Assembly: GCA_963281255.1 (NCBI GenBank)
Contig: OY725502.1
Span: 372,001 to 436,000 of the forward strand
Source: Aphrocallistes beatrix
Lineage: Eukaryota; Porifera; Hexactinellida; Sceptrulophora; Aphrocallistidae
DNA length: 64,000 bases
Reading direction: 5' to 3'
Notes under the pieces: generated by a model
The model's input: only the letters and a program-made list of their open reading frames with translations
Told to the model about the DNA's origin: nothing
Database searches by the model: none
Program-made: the position numbers and the translations under genes
Shown: positions 20,257 through 32,503 of the stretch, piece after piece
Position numbering within the stretch: the first letter of the stretch is position 1
How the letters are laid out: each line of letters opens with the position of its first letter

Positions 20257-23200
20257 ATGTCCGGGTTTCTACTCCGTTCAGCATTGCGAGCAGTGAGGAT
20301 GCCTGCCGTGACTGCCATGTCTCTAGTCAGGCCTGTCGTCCCAGTCAGATACAAATGGCAAGGTAAGCTCCACACTCTCACCACTCAAACTAACCCCCAG
20401 GGATTCCAGAACTGGCAAAAAAAAGTTGTACGGATTTTTTTGACTAACCGTTTACTTGCTGCTTTTTTTTGCCCGCCATCCAGAATATTTACTACCTTTT
20501 TTTTCCTCTATAAATAAAAAGGTAGTAAGTAGCAAGTAAATCCCTGCTAATGGGAGCGGCGTTTCCCACTAATTTCAAAGAGAAAGCGCGTTTAACATTT
20601 TCCTTAACGGATGGTACACTATCTTTTTAATGATTGTAAATTCTCTCTATTCTCTTGAGTTGCCTTATTCTTTCGCAATATTATGTAGGAGCGGCGATCA
20701 CAACATTTATAGGACATACCTAATTTACGGAATGGAACGGAACGGAACCTTTCCGGGAAATCTGAATACCTAATTTACGGAATTTGACGGAATTGTTCCT
20801 GAATTTTTAATGCCTATTTTTTATGAATCTCCCATTCCGGATATAATAAATGCCTAATTTACGGAACATTCCGTAAATTCGGTATGTCCCATTTAACGAT
20901 ATGTTCATGGTCCTACCAACGTTTTGGCGTAAAATACTATTTTACAGACACTCCCCACTTTAATTTTGAGCACTCACCACAATACATAGTTAATCCGATT
21001 GTTAATTCTACACTGAATTAATATTATTTCACGATCCGAACAAATTCAGGAAACGGAAGTTTTCCTCACTTAGGGAAAGGACTGTTCGGATTAGCGAGAA
21101 ACTACTTTGCATTCCCACAGATCAGTACTTGTGTTGAGATACTGTGTGAGGGGAATGCTACATGTGAGAGGCTAATTAACTGGAGTATTCCGATGTTCTC
21201 TAGTCAGTCTACCTCTGATATCAACTCGGGTAAACGGAACTTTCGTCTCAGGAAATTTCGTCTCTTGGAAATCTCGTATCCAGAATTTTCGTCCCCGGCA
21301 TTTTTGTATCATTAGAGACTAAAATAAATGGGCACTAATATGTACGGAAAGGAAAGTGTGGCTTTTGGAGTGGAGTATGTTTGAAAAAAAGGGTGAAAAT
21401 GGGGCATTTTGATTGAGAAATCAGTAGGTGCGAAAGGGGTATTTCAGGGGGCGAAAATTCCAGGGACGAAAGTTCCGCCATTCATATGATTGTTATCTTA
21501 AGAAATATAAGATGACCGTGAAGAATATCATTTTTAATTACTTAAAAAGTTTTGATACGAAAATTCCAGGTACGAAAATTCCGGATACGAGATTTCCAAG
21601 AGACCAAATTTCCGGATACGAAGTTTCCTGAGACGAAAGTTCCGCCATTCATCAACTCGGACTGATATTCTTAATTTGGGCCGAACATAATTTTTTCTTC
21701 CGGTCTGAATTTGAATTCATTAAAAGTGTATCGATTAAATCTGAATTTGTTCAATTCATTATTCCGTCTGAGTAATTTCTCTGGAATTCATTCGTTCCGT
21801 TTGAGATTTATTTTTTCTCATTGTTTTTTGTTAATTTTTCCTTTTTTGAATAAAAATTTTATCGGACAAATATTTTCTTACATTTCTGATGATAGATCAG
21901 AATAATTGCGCCTGAAAATAGAGCAAATAAGTCCTACTTTTAGTTACCAGCTATCGCTATTAAAGTTGAATTACGCTCTTACTCTTAAGTGCTCATGGTA
22001 TTCTCACTACATTCCTTTCTCTAGTTGGTATCCCTACGCAGGAGGAGCAAGCTACTGGTCTTGAGAAGCTTGAATACGATGCACTAATGGCGGGAGTTAA
22101 GGTATCTTCTATAACGATGCATGATGGACGAATGAATTCAAATTTTTAATACATTATTTCCCGTTTAATTTTGTTATGTTTTAGTACATGGTTGGTATTT
22201 TATTTTACCTAGAGGGGTGGTTACTACTAAAAGTGTAATTATATTAAACACGCGGGCCTATTCTATCTAATATTCTGAATAAATGACTTCGAATTTTTTT
22301 ATTCTAGGTAAAATTATAAATCTCTTTCCCCATACTTCTCAAATTCGCAAGTTTACTATGTAGTTAAAAATCGAGATATCAAATAGTTCTCAAATCTTAA
22401 AAGATCGAAGGTGAAGGAGTGATGATGAGGAGCTCTTAACCCAACGAATGTGCTATGAGAAAAACAGAAGTATCTTAGTTTTATTTTCTAGGATCCATGG
22501 AACATGGAGGTACCTACTTTAGGCGTGGCAACTAAAGATAATCCGAACATCGTATACTCAATGGATGTTGAGAGGATAGTTGGATGTATATGTGAGTGCC
22601 GCTAACTCATTCTTATAAAATCAATCTTAAATTAGTTATTATTAGTGTCTATTCATGGCTCATATTTGATACCTACATGCCAATGTTCACATTTCTACCT
22701 CTCGTACCAATCAATTTGAGCAAAAGTCATTGCGTTCTAATTAAGGTTGAAACGAATATTCGGATATTCGTTCGAAATTATCCTAACGAATGTTCGTTCG
22801 TTTCAGAACGAATATTCGTTTGCGTTAAATGGGAAATATTACAATTAAATTTGGCATTGTTCAGTCGAAAAAATTTTTGCACTTAGAGTGAAGATGTATT
22901 TTACTTTGGAGATAATGTCAACTACGTACGTATATTCTTAAAAATGCTTGCATCATCTAAACGAACTAATATTCGAATATTCGCTTCAACCCTAGTTTTA
23001 ATTAATAAGCTCAGATTTTGAATAAATGGACTGCTACAAGATTAACCAGAATATTTTAATATTTCTATACCGTAAACTGGGGCGACCGACTTTGGCCCTA
23101 AGAGGTTACTTTGTCCCACAATAGCAATGTTAATAAAATATACTCAAACTAATGAATCAATGTAATCACACTGCTAATATGTTGAATGAAATTCTCAATA

Positions 23201-23499
23201 TATCCAAAGGTATTTAAACTGCAGTATTTCTAAGTTGGAGTATATTTTATTAAAATTGCTATTGTGGGACAAAGTCGCCCCAGTTTACGGTAATTACGTT
23301 TCTCCCTCATGGCCGAGCTACTGGGTTTAAAATGGTCCGAGATTTGATTGGTCAAAAGTAATGGTGACACGTATTTATAGGTGAAGAGGAGCAGACGTAC
23401 ATAATGTGGTGGAACCTGAAGCAAGGAGATCCAGTTAGATGTGAATGTGGAAGATGGTTCCAACTCAAGAAGGGAAACCCAACCAAACTCAATATATAA
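20257..23499 (+). CDS. COX5B: Cytochrome c oxidase subunit 5B, mitochondrial
   Basis: Four exons: 20257-20362, 22025-22101, 22492-22591, 23381-23499; phases 1, 0, 1 all consistent; 133 residues (vertebrate precursor about 129). Residues 1-30 are a basic, Ser/Ala-rich mitochondrial presequence (MSGFLLRSALRAVRMPAVT). The mature part shows GIPTQEEQATGLEKLEYDAL, DNPNIVYSMDVERIVGCICE and the zinc-binding end with C-x-C twice (CIC and CEC in GDPVRCECGRWFQLKKG). It is a nuclear-encoded, zinc-binding structural subunit of respiratory complex IV on the matrix side. Intron 1 (1.66 kb) holds a CAGGGATT MITE immediately after the first exon and two further MITEs; intron 3 holds a 225-bp MITE. Confidence 0.95.
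20703..20889. mobile_element. Palindromic MITE, 'ACATACCTAATTTACGG' family
   Basis: Left 'ggacatacctaatttacgg', right inverse 'ccgtaaattcggtatgtcc'; arms repeat 'tacctaatttacgga'. The design is that of the GGGCATGCC family with diverged sequence. A fragment lies at 15860-15945 ('ccgttccgtaaattaggtc'). Located in COX5B intron 1. Confidence 0.65.
21234..21656. mobile_element. MITE-like element with arms rich in 'ggaaatttcgtctc'
   Basis: Left arm 'aactttcgtctcaggaaat' is inverted at the right end ('tttcctgagacgaaagtt'). Both arms are strings of a degenerate 18-bp unit (G/A-GAAATTTCGTCTC type). A shorter copy lies at about 3730-3890. In COX5B intron 1. Confidence 0.6.
22743..22994. mobile_element. 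MITE with AGGGTTGAA-type termini
   Basis: Left 'aaggttgaaacgaatattcg', right inverse 'cgaatattcgcttcaaccct'. Interior repeats of the palindrome 'cgaatattcg'. In COX5B intron 3. Flanking duplication not clear. Confidence 0.6.
23068..23292. mobile_element. 225-bp TA-flanked MITE
   Basis: 'taccgtaaactggggcgacc' at the left is inverted at the right ('gtcgccccagtttacggta'); homology of the arms extends about 90 bp. TA at both edges suits a Tc1/mariner-type insertion. In COX5B intron 3. Confidence 0.8.
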
Positions 23500-24313
23500 T
23501 TACTACTATGATAGGTTATGTGTAATGTAAGGTGGATTTACTTCATTTGTGATAAAGTATCGAAATAATCGTATATCATCTCTTCTCTGATTCGAGAAGG
23601 AAGTACGTATCTTAAAATAGCTTTGGTGAGGATATTATCCACCCATATGCGATACCCACACCTAAATTATGAACCTTTCTGAGGCCAACTAATTGTTAAT
23701 ACAGTCAGGGTCGCTCAATATGAACCACCAGGGGACGAAAAAATGTTATTACGCAGACTTTCAAGACAAATCCTATGTAATAATGAAATTGGGACCAGAG
23801 GTTGCTAGTTTTATTTTCTACTCCCTTAGAAATGGGATCATATGGGAACCAGTCAACTCGTACCAACTATCAAGATGAAATGTACGATTTCTACAGTATT
23901 TTGGATGAGATATCTGTAAGAACACAGCAAAAGGATTTTCTTGGTAGTTACTTTAGTACGAGTTGACTTGCATTCTTATAAATATAGTTTTTAGCTAATT
24001 ATGGCCTATTTTCATTTATCCCAAGTAACAATATCCACTCACCCAATAGAAAATGACTCTATAAATAGACGCACTTTCTACTGGTACCTCTGAATTCTGA
24101 GATTGAGCCCAGCGTGTGAAGTTTAGTATCGTGGTCAGCTATGCCACCCAATTTAAGTATCCAGGTACCTTTGCCTACTTAATCTGGTAGTTTTAGCTTC
24201 TAGAATCTAGAATCACTAAAATGAAGGCCTAAATTTGCATGTCAGAAATCTCGGTTTATGTTCTAACTACTCAAATTCCAAATTATATGCATAGCTCCTA
24301 GCAACCACTCAAA
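23500..24313. other. Spacer between COX5B and cyclin B3
   Basis: No gene recognised. A pogo-like fragment 'tacagtcagggtcgctcaat' starts at 23698. Confidence 0.5.
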
Positions 24314-27300
24314 ATGCTAAAAAGGAAGAACCAAAATTCTCGAGCTAATCAAGACACTTCCGAACCTGCGGCGAAGAGACGTGCATTCTGTGACCTGACA
24401 AATGGCAGCAGTGTCATAATAGACCCGAAGTGTACCGTTGTACCATTGTCCCCTGTGAAGGTCAAAATGCACCCTCTCTCCTCGTGTAAAGCTGTTCCGG
24501 AGTTCAAAGTCCCCGAGAACAAGGTGAGGCCATTCCTCCACTCAGATTATCTACTTATTCTCTTGAGACTATCAAAATATTCATTTATTACTAGCACAGC
24601 TACACAAATTGTCTAATTATGATAGTTTAGTTTTCAAAACTTTCTTAATTCAGTAAATAATTTTTTGAAGTGTTTTCGCGGATTAGAATTAATTGGAACT
24701 CTCTCGCAATGTTATTAACCGCTCTGAAATACTGCGATATAATTCCTTTTGGCAGTATGTGTAGCCGTGTTAAGGTAGGCCATAGAGACACTATAAGCCA
24801 TTTAGTATGCAGTATCACTCTTCGTAGATTAGATATGTTGCTAACAGAAACGAAATATTTCCATGGAATTTATATCAGCGTTAATACTACTTGACCTGAT
24901 GAAAATTTGATTAAATTAAGTTAGTATACACCTATATTTTGGGAATATTTTTTATAATTAGTTAATTTTATCACAATTGATTTAAATGCAGCCAATTTCG
25001 TAAATTGCTAAAAATCAAAACCTTAAAATTTGTAAAATTATATGATTTGCCTTTGGCTTATGGAATCTAATCCTCGATTTTAAAATGGGAAATAATTCGA
25101 ATTGTATGGCTGTTTTCCTATAAGAGATCTCTAAGCAATTTCTGTAGTCCATCGTTGCACTAAGCCCAGTGAAGAAAGAAGATCCCCTCTCGCCTATGCT
25201 ACTGTCTCCAGATTCCGAGAAAGAAGAGGATAGCAAGAGCAGTGACGTCACTCGAGTCTCATTCATGAGTGTAGAAGAGCAGAGCCTAAGCGACCGAAGT
25301 AAATTATGATTATCAAGCCATTTATTTTAGGAACTTTCTCACATAGAATTAGTTAGTAATAATGGCATCAGTGATTGATTCCATGACGAAAATTTGATGG
25401 CTCGCGACACATTGAACAAATCTAAATTGATCCTGAGAATTCCTGGATTCTATGGTTACATATTCCTAACCTGTAATCTATTTTGCATCCGGAGAAACTT
25501 TTCTCCCTGTAATTTCGCTTTTAAAATTCCTTTTATAGATTTATAGATCCCCTCACTACATCTATTCCTTTTGATATTTAAACTGTTTTATTACGTAACT
25601 GATAATTCCATCATACCTCTCGGGTAGAAACTAGCGGGTCGGCATTCCATTCGCAGTTTCCTTTTGTTATTCTAATTTCATCATTGCTTACTAGATTATG
25701 CTACCAAATTCCCTCTAAATTTATTCCCATGTACCTCTCATTCCAAACTACAAACACAGTTACTACACTTTTTTCATTGATCAATATTATCTGTAGCATA
25801 ATCGCCTGCCTATAAATACAATAATTTAATTGGTTGACATTTCATAACTTTAAGTTTTAATTATCAAAATGGAATACATGGTAACACCGATATTTTGGAA
25901 CCAAAATATTGGGTATTTTATGTTCAATTGTCCTTTGAAAGGTACAAGTTGCAATCCCTTTTTTTTTTCGAAAGTGTGAAAAGGAGAATCTATGAAATTA
26001 TATGTTTCAATAATTTCCTGTTTCTAGATCTGAGTCCGAAAAAGCCTGATTCTGGAACTTCCAACGAGGGAAATAGTTCCGAGGTAACCTCATCACTTTC
26101 AGACGAGAAGTCATCGTCAGATGAAGAGCTCTGCGAAATTGACGCTGAGGTTTGTATTTGAATGAGAAAACTAACGCAAAAATCTCAGAAATCGGTCTAT
26201 TCCCTGCATTCCCGGTCTACTAGTTCTCTGAAAACTAACTTTTCTTACGACCAGTTTCCTCTGAAGTCCCTACTCTAGGGTCTGAATAAACACCCTCCCT
26301 CCCCCGCTTATTAATTTATGGATTTTCTTCCAACCCCTCGCACTTATTTCAACCCCCCATTTATTAAATTTCGTAAATTGACTTCGAAAGTTATCCAAGA
26401 CACTTCTCATCGTATGTATTGCTTCAATTATCTTCTATCTGAACTCTATAGAATAGAATATTCTTTTTCTAGATAATATGATACGTATTACGTACTATGT
26501 AATACTTTATTTCAACCCCGTCCCCGTATAATCCAACGTGATTCCATTATTACTCTAAACTACACAGGAGAAGTCCAATCCAAATTACGCCTGGGAGTAC
26601 GCTGGCCAAATCCACCTGAATATGCTCTGTTACGAGCTGAGACACAAGCCAGCTCCTTACCTCACTCGACACCAACAACTCACCCTCTCCATGCGACACA
26701 TCCTGGTCGACTGGATGGTGGAGGTGCAGGAGGGATTCGAGCTCTACCACGAGACCCTCTACCTCGCCGTTAGGCTCATCGACAGGTGAGGACGATTGTG
26801 TATTTACAAATTATGTGTTTTCGCTATATTACGTGCTGGCACTCCTGAAGGAAATAATTCAATGAAAATAAACAGATGTGAAATGTTATTTCGTTATTAT
26901 ATTCAGCTCAATTTATCTAATTCTTCAAGGCGTACCCTTTGCCCCCTTGCTCCCTTTCCCCCTTTCCCCTTGCCCCCTTGCTCCTTTGTTCCCTTGCCCC
27001 CTTGCCCACTTGCCCACTTGCCCCCTTACCCCCTTGCTCCTTTGTTCCCTTGCCCACTTGCCCACTTGCCCCCTTACCCCCTTGCTCACTTGTTCCCTTG
27101 TTCTATGTCTATCGATTCAGAGTAATTGATAGTATCTAAAATTAAAGAGTTAAATAGATTAATTAATACTAGAATTGCTTAAATTAGATTTCTCGCGAAG
27201 TCCCGTGACGTGAACATGGGACGGCTGCAGCTGTTGGGTGCTTGCTGCGTCCTCATAGCTTGCAAGATCGAAGAAGTGGTCGTACCTTCTCTGGATGATT

Positions 27301-28457
27301 TCGTCCACATCTGTGCTGATGCCTACGAGCGGGAGGACTTTAAGGATATGGAGAAGCAGATCTGCCAGCAGCTAGAATACGAGACGCTAACTCCAGTGGC
27401 GTACAGGTTCCTTAGAAGGTATGACTGAATCATTCCTACCCCTCACTCTACGAGTTCCTAACATGTAAATGTACAATATTCTCATTTAAAACATTTCTGC
27501 TATAACTTTAGTTCCCCAAACCCAGATACCTCTAATACAGGTGACTCCGCTTAATCGGGACACTTTGGTTTCGGATATTTTGTCCCGATTAAGCCGAGTT
27601 CCCAATTAACCGATGAAATTTAGTATTAGCTTCTATGTATGGGAACCATTTCGTTCCTGGAGACTTGTCCCAATTAAGCGAAGTTGACTGTACTTCTCTC
27701 ATTAATTCACGACTCCCTAAATTCCTTGCAAACCATTTCACTAGTTTCAAAGACTATAGCATTGCAAGAAATTACTTTAAGATGAGCAGTGGAGATCTTG
27801 TACAGTTATGGAAAATATTAATATCGGATTTAGTGGATTTTTTTAGTTTGCAACCTGGTAATCTCATTAAAAGCATTCACTGCCATCTGGCAGTGGCACC
27901 AATGGACTGGCGAGTTAATTGTTTGCGAACTGTTCATTGGTCAGATATTATAGAGAAGAACAGCTGTAGAATTAGTTAGTATTGTCACTTGCGAATTATT
28001 TAGAATTAAATTTATAATTATACTCAATAATTGAACTGCTCTACCCTTGGTTACGACACGGCTATCAGGAATGTGACACCAGCTGTTATCTAGGTTCCAC
28101 AAGGCTTCCAAACAGAGCATGGAGCTGCACACCCTAGCTCGCTACATCTCAGAGCTCACTCTCCTCGACTACTCCATGGCACTAGAACTCCCCTCACAGG
28201 TAGCAATGGCATGCCTATATATAGCCCTCCGCATGAACCAGCTCACATGGAGTAAGGAGATGGAGATTGTCTCAGGCGCCAAAGAGGCAGCCATTCTCCC
28301 ATTGGCTGAACGCGTCAACACTATCCTCCTCAAGGCCTACCATACTGAACGTAGTTTTAATGTTAAATCAAAGTACACTCACGAGGTCTTCTATCAAGTC
28401 GCCTTAAGACGGCCACTGTCGCATCTCGTCCCCAAAGCAGCCTCAAAGGAGAACTAG
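24314..28457 (+). CDS. CCNB3: G2/mitotic-specific cyclin B3
   Basis: Six exons with matching phases: 24314-24523, 25148-25298, 26028-26149, 26568-26785, 27188-27418, 28094-28457; 431 residues. A destruction box of the B3 type (RxxFxxxxN, R22-N30, KRRAFCDLTN) and an acidic/Ser-rich linker with SP sites precede the two cyclin folds. Cyclin box 1 reads MRHILVDWMVEVQEGFELYHETLYLAV...RLQLLGACCVLIACKIEE; box 2 starts FHKASKQSMELHTLARYI. HETLYLAV and ELHTLARYI favour B3 over A or B1/B2. It should activate CDK1 at mitotic exit or meiosis and be degraded by the APC/C through the D-box. Exon 2 (25148-25298) is short and has no start codon of its own, but its phases (0 in, 1 out) link exons 1 and 3. Intron 4 holds a C-rich minisatellite. 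Confidence 0.93.
26932..27105. repeat. C-rich minisatellite in cyclin B3 intron 4
   Basis: Irregular tandem repeats of 'cccttgcccccttgctcctt' and 'cacttgcccacttg', roughly 9-12 bp units (CCCTTGCCC). All three + frames are open through it, which yields spurious Pro/Leu/Cys reading frames. Confidence 0.85.
27536..27692. mobile_element. pogo-like MITE 'GACTCCGCTTAATCGGGAC', TA-flanked
   Basis: Left 'caggtgactccgcttaatcg', right inverse 'cgaagttgactg'; TA at both edges. Copy in the opposite direction at about 46485-46608. In cyclin B3 intron 5. Confidence 0.8.
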
Positions 28458-28765
28458 CTGGACATGCCTAGATTGTAGCTATAGCATGCTGCTCTGAGTA
28501 TTTTACTACAATTTTTATCCTATTCATTACGAGCATATCAGTTAGGTTCCAGAACGTATTTGATTTATTCGGAGTATTACCTTTCAATCATTGATAACAT
28601 GTTTTATTACAATTGCTTTTCAGAGGGGGATTACTATACAACCAACTCCTGTTATAATATGTGTATACACATCACTTCGCAAAGTAAACCAATATCCTGG
28701 GGTTTATTATAATGGGAGTTTATTGTATTTAAGGACAGTATTACACTGGGAGGGAACCATATTAG

Positions 28766-28858
28766 CAGGGTTGCCGTGGGAAAGAAATTTCCATTCCCAT
28801 TCCCACGAGATTTCCCGTGGGAATTCCCATGGGAAAACCCATTCCCACGGCAACCCTG
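28766..28858. mobile_element. 93-bp hairpin hAT-like MITE, CAGGGTTGCC termini
   Basis: 'cagggttgccgtgggaa' is inverted at the right end. Perfect 8-bp duplication 'catattag' at 28758-28765 and 28859-28866. The interior alternates 'ttcccatt' and 'gtgggaa' steps, so nearly the whole element can fold. Confidence 0.85.
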
Positions 28859-28909
28859 CATATTAGATATTCTATAATCATTTTACGTAACATTTCAAAC
28901 ATCTACAGA

Positions 28910-29042
28910 CATAGGCACCGAACCCGGGGGGGGGGGTTGAGGGGGCTCGAGCCCCCCCTGAATTCGAAGATGGCCCATAAACGCAATTGCTCCCCTAGAA
29001 CTCCAAAATTGCCAATAGATTTCGAAAAGTTCGGCGCCCCTG
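28910..29042. mobile_element. hAT-like MITE, GGCGCCGAAC family, perfect 8-bp TSD
   Basis: Ends 'cataggcaccgaac' and 'gttcggcgcccctg'; duplication 'tctacaga' at 28902-28909 and 29043-29050. Confidence 0.9.
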
Positions 29043-29276
29043 TCTACAGATATAAGACGTTTTAGGTCAGTGCAGAATGTTCACCAATGGATTACTTTGT
29101 AGCGAGATCAGGTGTCTCATTATGCTTAAAATGCCCTCAAAATAGATGACATCCCACTCACTTCTCAAATAAATAATAATTTCGGATATGAAGTCTAGAC
29201 AAATTACTGAGATTACGCCTTCCTTGGTTCTATTATAATTCCCATTGAATTGTACGAGTTAGTTAATAGTGACAGG

Positions 29277-29589
29277 ATGGCGGATGGCATTGGGCTTACG
29301 GGAGGGAAGCACCCGTGTTATCATCTGTACAAGGACTACGTCCTCTGTGTGCACTTGGCAGGTCCGTACGGGTTCTCCGCCAAGTGTTGGAAGGAGTGGG
29401 ACGACTTTGACGAGTGCATTCACCACAGAAAACATGTAAGTCTTTCGAGTAACTTCTCTAATCTATTAATAGAATTCTGGAAAGCTTAATTTAGTTCTAT
29501 TTTAGGATGCAAAAATTGCTCTTATTCTGAAGGAGAAGAAACGATTGGTAAAGGAAAGTGTGAAATTTGATTATGAGCAGAACAAATAA
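29277..29589 (+). CDS. Twin CX9C protein, NDUFS5-like complex I accessory subunit
   Basis: Two exons: 29277-29435 and 29506-29589 (both phase 0), 80 residues. The first exon carries a perfect twin CX9C motif, C-YHLYKDYVL-C and C-WKEWDDFDE-C, the substrate pattern of the Mia40 import pathway of the mitochondrial intermembrane space. YDDF/WDDFDEC, the second helix position and the basic tail (ALILKEKKRLVKE) match NDUFS5 (15-kDa subunit of NADH dehydrogenase). It is shorter than the usual ~105 residues, mainly at the N-terminus, so a spliced upstream start is possible. Other small CHCH proteins are the alternative. Confidence 0.7.
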
Positions 29590-30133
29590 TACACTTGCAG
29601 TTATTGTTACGATATCGTTTGTTGTTATTGTGTTGTTTTTTGTTTAAAATGAACTCGTAAGGCTAATAATAGTATCCGGAATTAGATGGTTGTACCCGGG
29701 AGATATTGTCCAATTTAGTAAGGAAGCATTCTATAAATAGAACAAAACTTAAACCTCATCTCCATGCTTGCCTCACAGATTCTAGCCTCAGGACCAGACT
29801 ATTGTCATAGAGATTGCATGCATTCACTGCATATATTGTATAGTCGACTATTTATAGAAAAGACGCGACTGCTGTAAAATGCTCTTGTTTTGCACTATAT
29901 TACCCAGTTTAACATTCGTGTTGCTTCATTGACATTTCTTGTATTACATTCTGTCAAGTCTGAATTCGTATTTGTAGCACAGTATCGTGTCTCACATGTC
30001 CATTCCATTTGATTATGATGACGTTCACCAGTAGCCCAGCACAAAGAATGAAGTGAATTGTAATTAATCCATTTTCAAATGATCCAATATTTAAAAGGAT
30101 GTAGTTATTGTAAAATTCCCCTACATTTCAACA

Positions 30134-30379
30134 TTATTTTTCCTCACTCCCCATTATCTGGATAAGCGGATACATCATTCTAATAGCAGCTACCATACTG
30201 CTGAAGATATCATCCTTATTCCCCCTTCTCCAACAAGATTCGATGAGATGTGTTTCCAGAAGGTCAGGATTGGTAGTATCTCCTCTCCTTAATCTCTTCT
30301 TAACAATACCCCAGCTACCTCCCACTGTGTTAGTATGTACTAGTGTGACTGGATCAACGAAATGTTCAGAATGATTAAA
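30134..30379 (-). pseudogene. Merlin/ISXO2-like (IS1595-type) transposase fragment
   Basis: The - strand frame reads NHSEHFVDPVTLVHTNTVGGSW then GIVKKRLRR...LLETHLIESCWRR...DIFSSMVAAI. NHS..FVDP.T..HTN....W and L..HL.E..WR are the C-terminal hallmarks of ISXO2-like/Merlin DDE transposases. The usual catalytic Glu (HTNTxExxW) is Gly here. No N-terminal part is present, so this is a dead fragment of about 80 codons. Confidence 0.75.
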
Positions 30380-30715
30380 ACTTTTGTATTATACCCGCGA
30401 TAAATGCATCATTGTTCACAAAGTGTAAGAAACAGCTTTATTTGCTTCTTAAATAAATCTAAAATACAAGAAAACACATTTGACCTTAACAGGTATTGAT
30501 ATTTCTGAGTTCCGGAAAATTCTAATTTACGGGCACCCCTCCGGACGGGATAATAGTTAGACTGTATTATTTTGGAATAGTTCCTTTTTAAGAATTAAAA
30601 CACCACTATTAACATCACCTTAGGAGATATTATATCAGTTTGCAACTAAATAGATTGTAAACCCAACCTCCTTGTTTGCAATTAAATAATGAAATCAAGA
30701 TTAAAACCCTAATTT

Positions 30716-31350
30716 GACGAGGGGTCAAAGGTATAAATAGAAATGACCCCACTTTCATTTTCAATTTCAGTTCACTTTCACTTTCAATTCACTTTCACTT
30801 TCAATTCAACATTCCACGGCAACATAGGGATAATTATAAGCATTGTTAGCAATTTTTTCTTTTATTAAGTACAGTACACCCTCGATAGTCCGAACCTCGC
30901 TAATCCGAACCCTCGCTAATCCGAACACTTCATTCTTAAAATCCGAACACCCAAAATATAATTTTATTCGCCTCTATGCTTTGAATAAACGTTTATAAAC
31001 TTAAATCTATCAATAAGATTGAGAAACCTCGTTAAATAAGCAATCATAGCGAAATAATATCCTTGATATTCTAACAACGCAAATTTATTATAATTAATGC
31101 CCCATTGAATTAGTGTTATTTCACTAATCGGAACAAATTCACTAATCCGAACGATTTTTTCGAACATTGGAACAGAGCTGTTCGGATTAGCGAGGGTGTA
31201 CTGTATTGCATAAAACAAACATTAACCCTAATTGGACTTGGAATGTTGAAGTGAAAGTGAAAGTTAATTGAAAGTGAACTGAAAGTGAAAATGAAAGTGG
31301 GAATTTTCTATTTATACCTTTGACCCCAAGTCCAAGTAGGGTTAAGGTAA
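30716..31350. repeat. Long inverted repeat, GAAAGT-rich arms
   Basis: Left arm about 30716-30830 ('ggtcaaaggtataaatagaa' ... 'ttcactttcactttcaattc'), right arm about 31215-31350 as its inverse. Arms are about 110-120 bp with several mismatches. A TA-flanked pogo-like MITE (30870-31205) lies in the loop. Confidence 0.8.
30870..31205. mobile_element. pogo-like MITE 'CACCCTCGNTAATCCGAAC', TA-flanked
   Basis: Left 'cagtacaccctcgatagtcc', right inverse 'cgagggtgtactg', TA on both sides. A truncated relative lies at about 20990-21090. Confidence 0.8.
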
Positions 31351-32503
31351 ACCATTAGTTTCATAATATAGATTGTACGCCTTCGGAAGTATTTTAGGCT
31401 TTTATTTTCCTTTATTTGGGAGGTAGTAATATATAATTAATTTATTTAGGAGCATGAAATGAAGATTATCTAATCGATTAAATTGCTTTTGGAATTTGTA
31501 AAAGTGATCTATGACGCTTCTAACATTCCTGATACACTTCTCTGCAACAAAAATGTATGTGAGTGCTTACATAGTAGCGAATGCTAAACTTTGTTATTTA
31601 CCCAGCTAAAATGATTACATAATGCAGTGAACGTATTTAGGATAAACAAGCGAGTGAAATGTATGCAAATAGCACTGGTATTGCATAACATAATTTATGC
31701 ATGATTGACTCATTCTGTATATTGCAACATTCCCCATAGAGTTTGGCTTATAAATCACTAAAATGAGTGTAACTTGGTCAATTTTAATCCGATTTTAGAT
31801 AAATTTAGCTCAATCTTCATCATTCAAAGAGTTAGATAATAATATAATAACCGTTTTTAGCTATTCCGAAAAATCCACAAGGTGTGCATTACTAAAGTTG
31901 TACCTTCAAGGGTAACAATATCACAAATGCTTTCGATAATTATGCCCCTTTAGAAAGAACATATGTACGTATACTTTATTCGAATTTAATTGGTTGAAAC
32001 CACACATTTGATCACTTTACTGTTTCATTGTAAACCAGTGTCAATAGTATAATATCAACTCAAAATGAGACATCTTAACAAGTTTTATACGTTTTCAATT
32101 TCTTATTATTCAAGGATATATATAGTATTGACCAGTTTTAACCGGTTTTGACTGGTAAAAAACGGGTTTTTCCCATTGTCCGTCCAAAACCAGTTTTGAA
32201 CAGGACAAAACCCAACACTGTAAATGATGTAAAAACGGTTACCAACTTCTCAGTTCTATAATCTGTACTATTTATATAAATTGCATGATTGGTTTCCTGG
32301 GGGAGATTTGTATGCCTCATGAATATACTGAATATGGTCCCCCAGCATTCCAATATCCAATTCTTATCTCCATTAATATAGAACCACACATATCGTGTAA
32401 CATATACGATCAAATAATACAGTCATGACATTAATAGTGTCACAATCAATGTATTAAGTTTCTCCTCATATCCAATTGAACTAGCAAAAAGTAGGCATTG
32501 GTT

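Larger units (their letters stand above)
28458..29276. other. Spacer between cyclin B3 and NDUFS5-like gene
   Basis: No gene recognised; two hAT-like MITEs with perfect 8-bp duplications lie here (28766-28858 and 28910-29042). Confidence 0.6.
29590..32503. other. 2.9-kb gene-free region
   Basis: AT-rich. Holds a Merlin-type transposase relic (30134-30379), a long inverted repeat with a pogo-like MITE in its loop (30716-31350), and 'accagttttaaccggttttg' repeats near 32130-32215. No exon recognised. Confidence 0.6.

Noticed and set aside
23381-23499. C-x-C in place of C-x-x-C in the COX5B zinc site
   Set aside because: Looks odd beside vertebrate COX5B, but I recall a similar CECG arrangement in other invertebrates, so I do not present it as novel.
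26796-27139. Overlapping Pro/Cys/Leu-rich + strand frames
   Set aside because: By-product of the C-rich minisatellite in cyclin B3 intron 4; the gene model passes over it.
27635-27979. 114-residue + strand frame inside the cyclin B3 gene
   Set aside because: Begins within a pogo-like MITE, has no recognisable motif, and lies in intron 5 between exons of matching phase.
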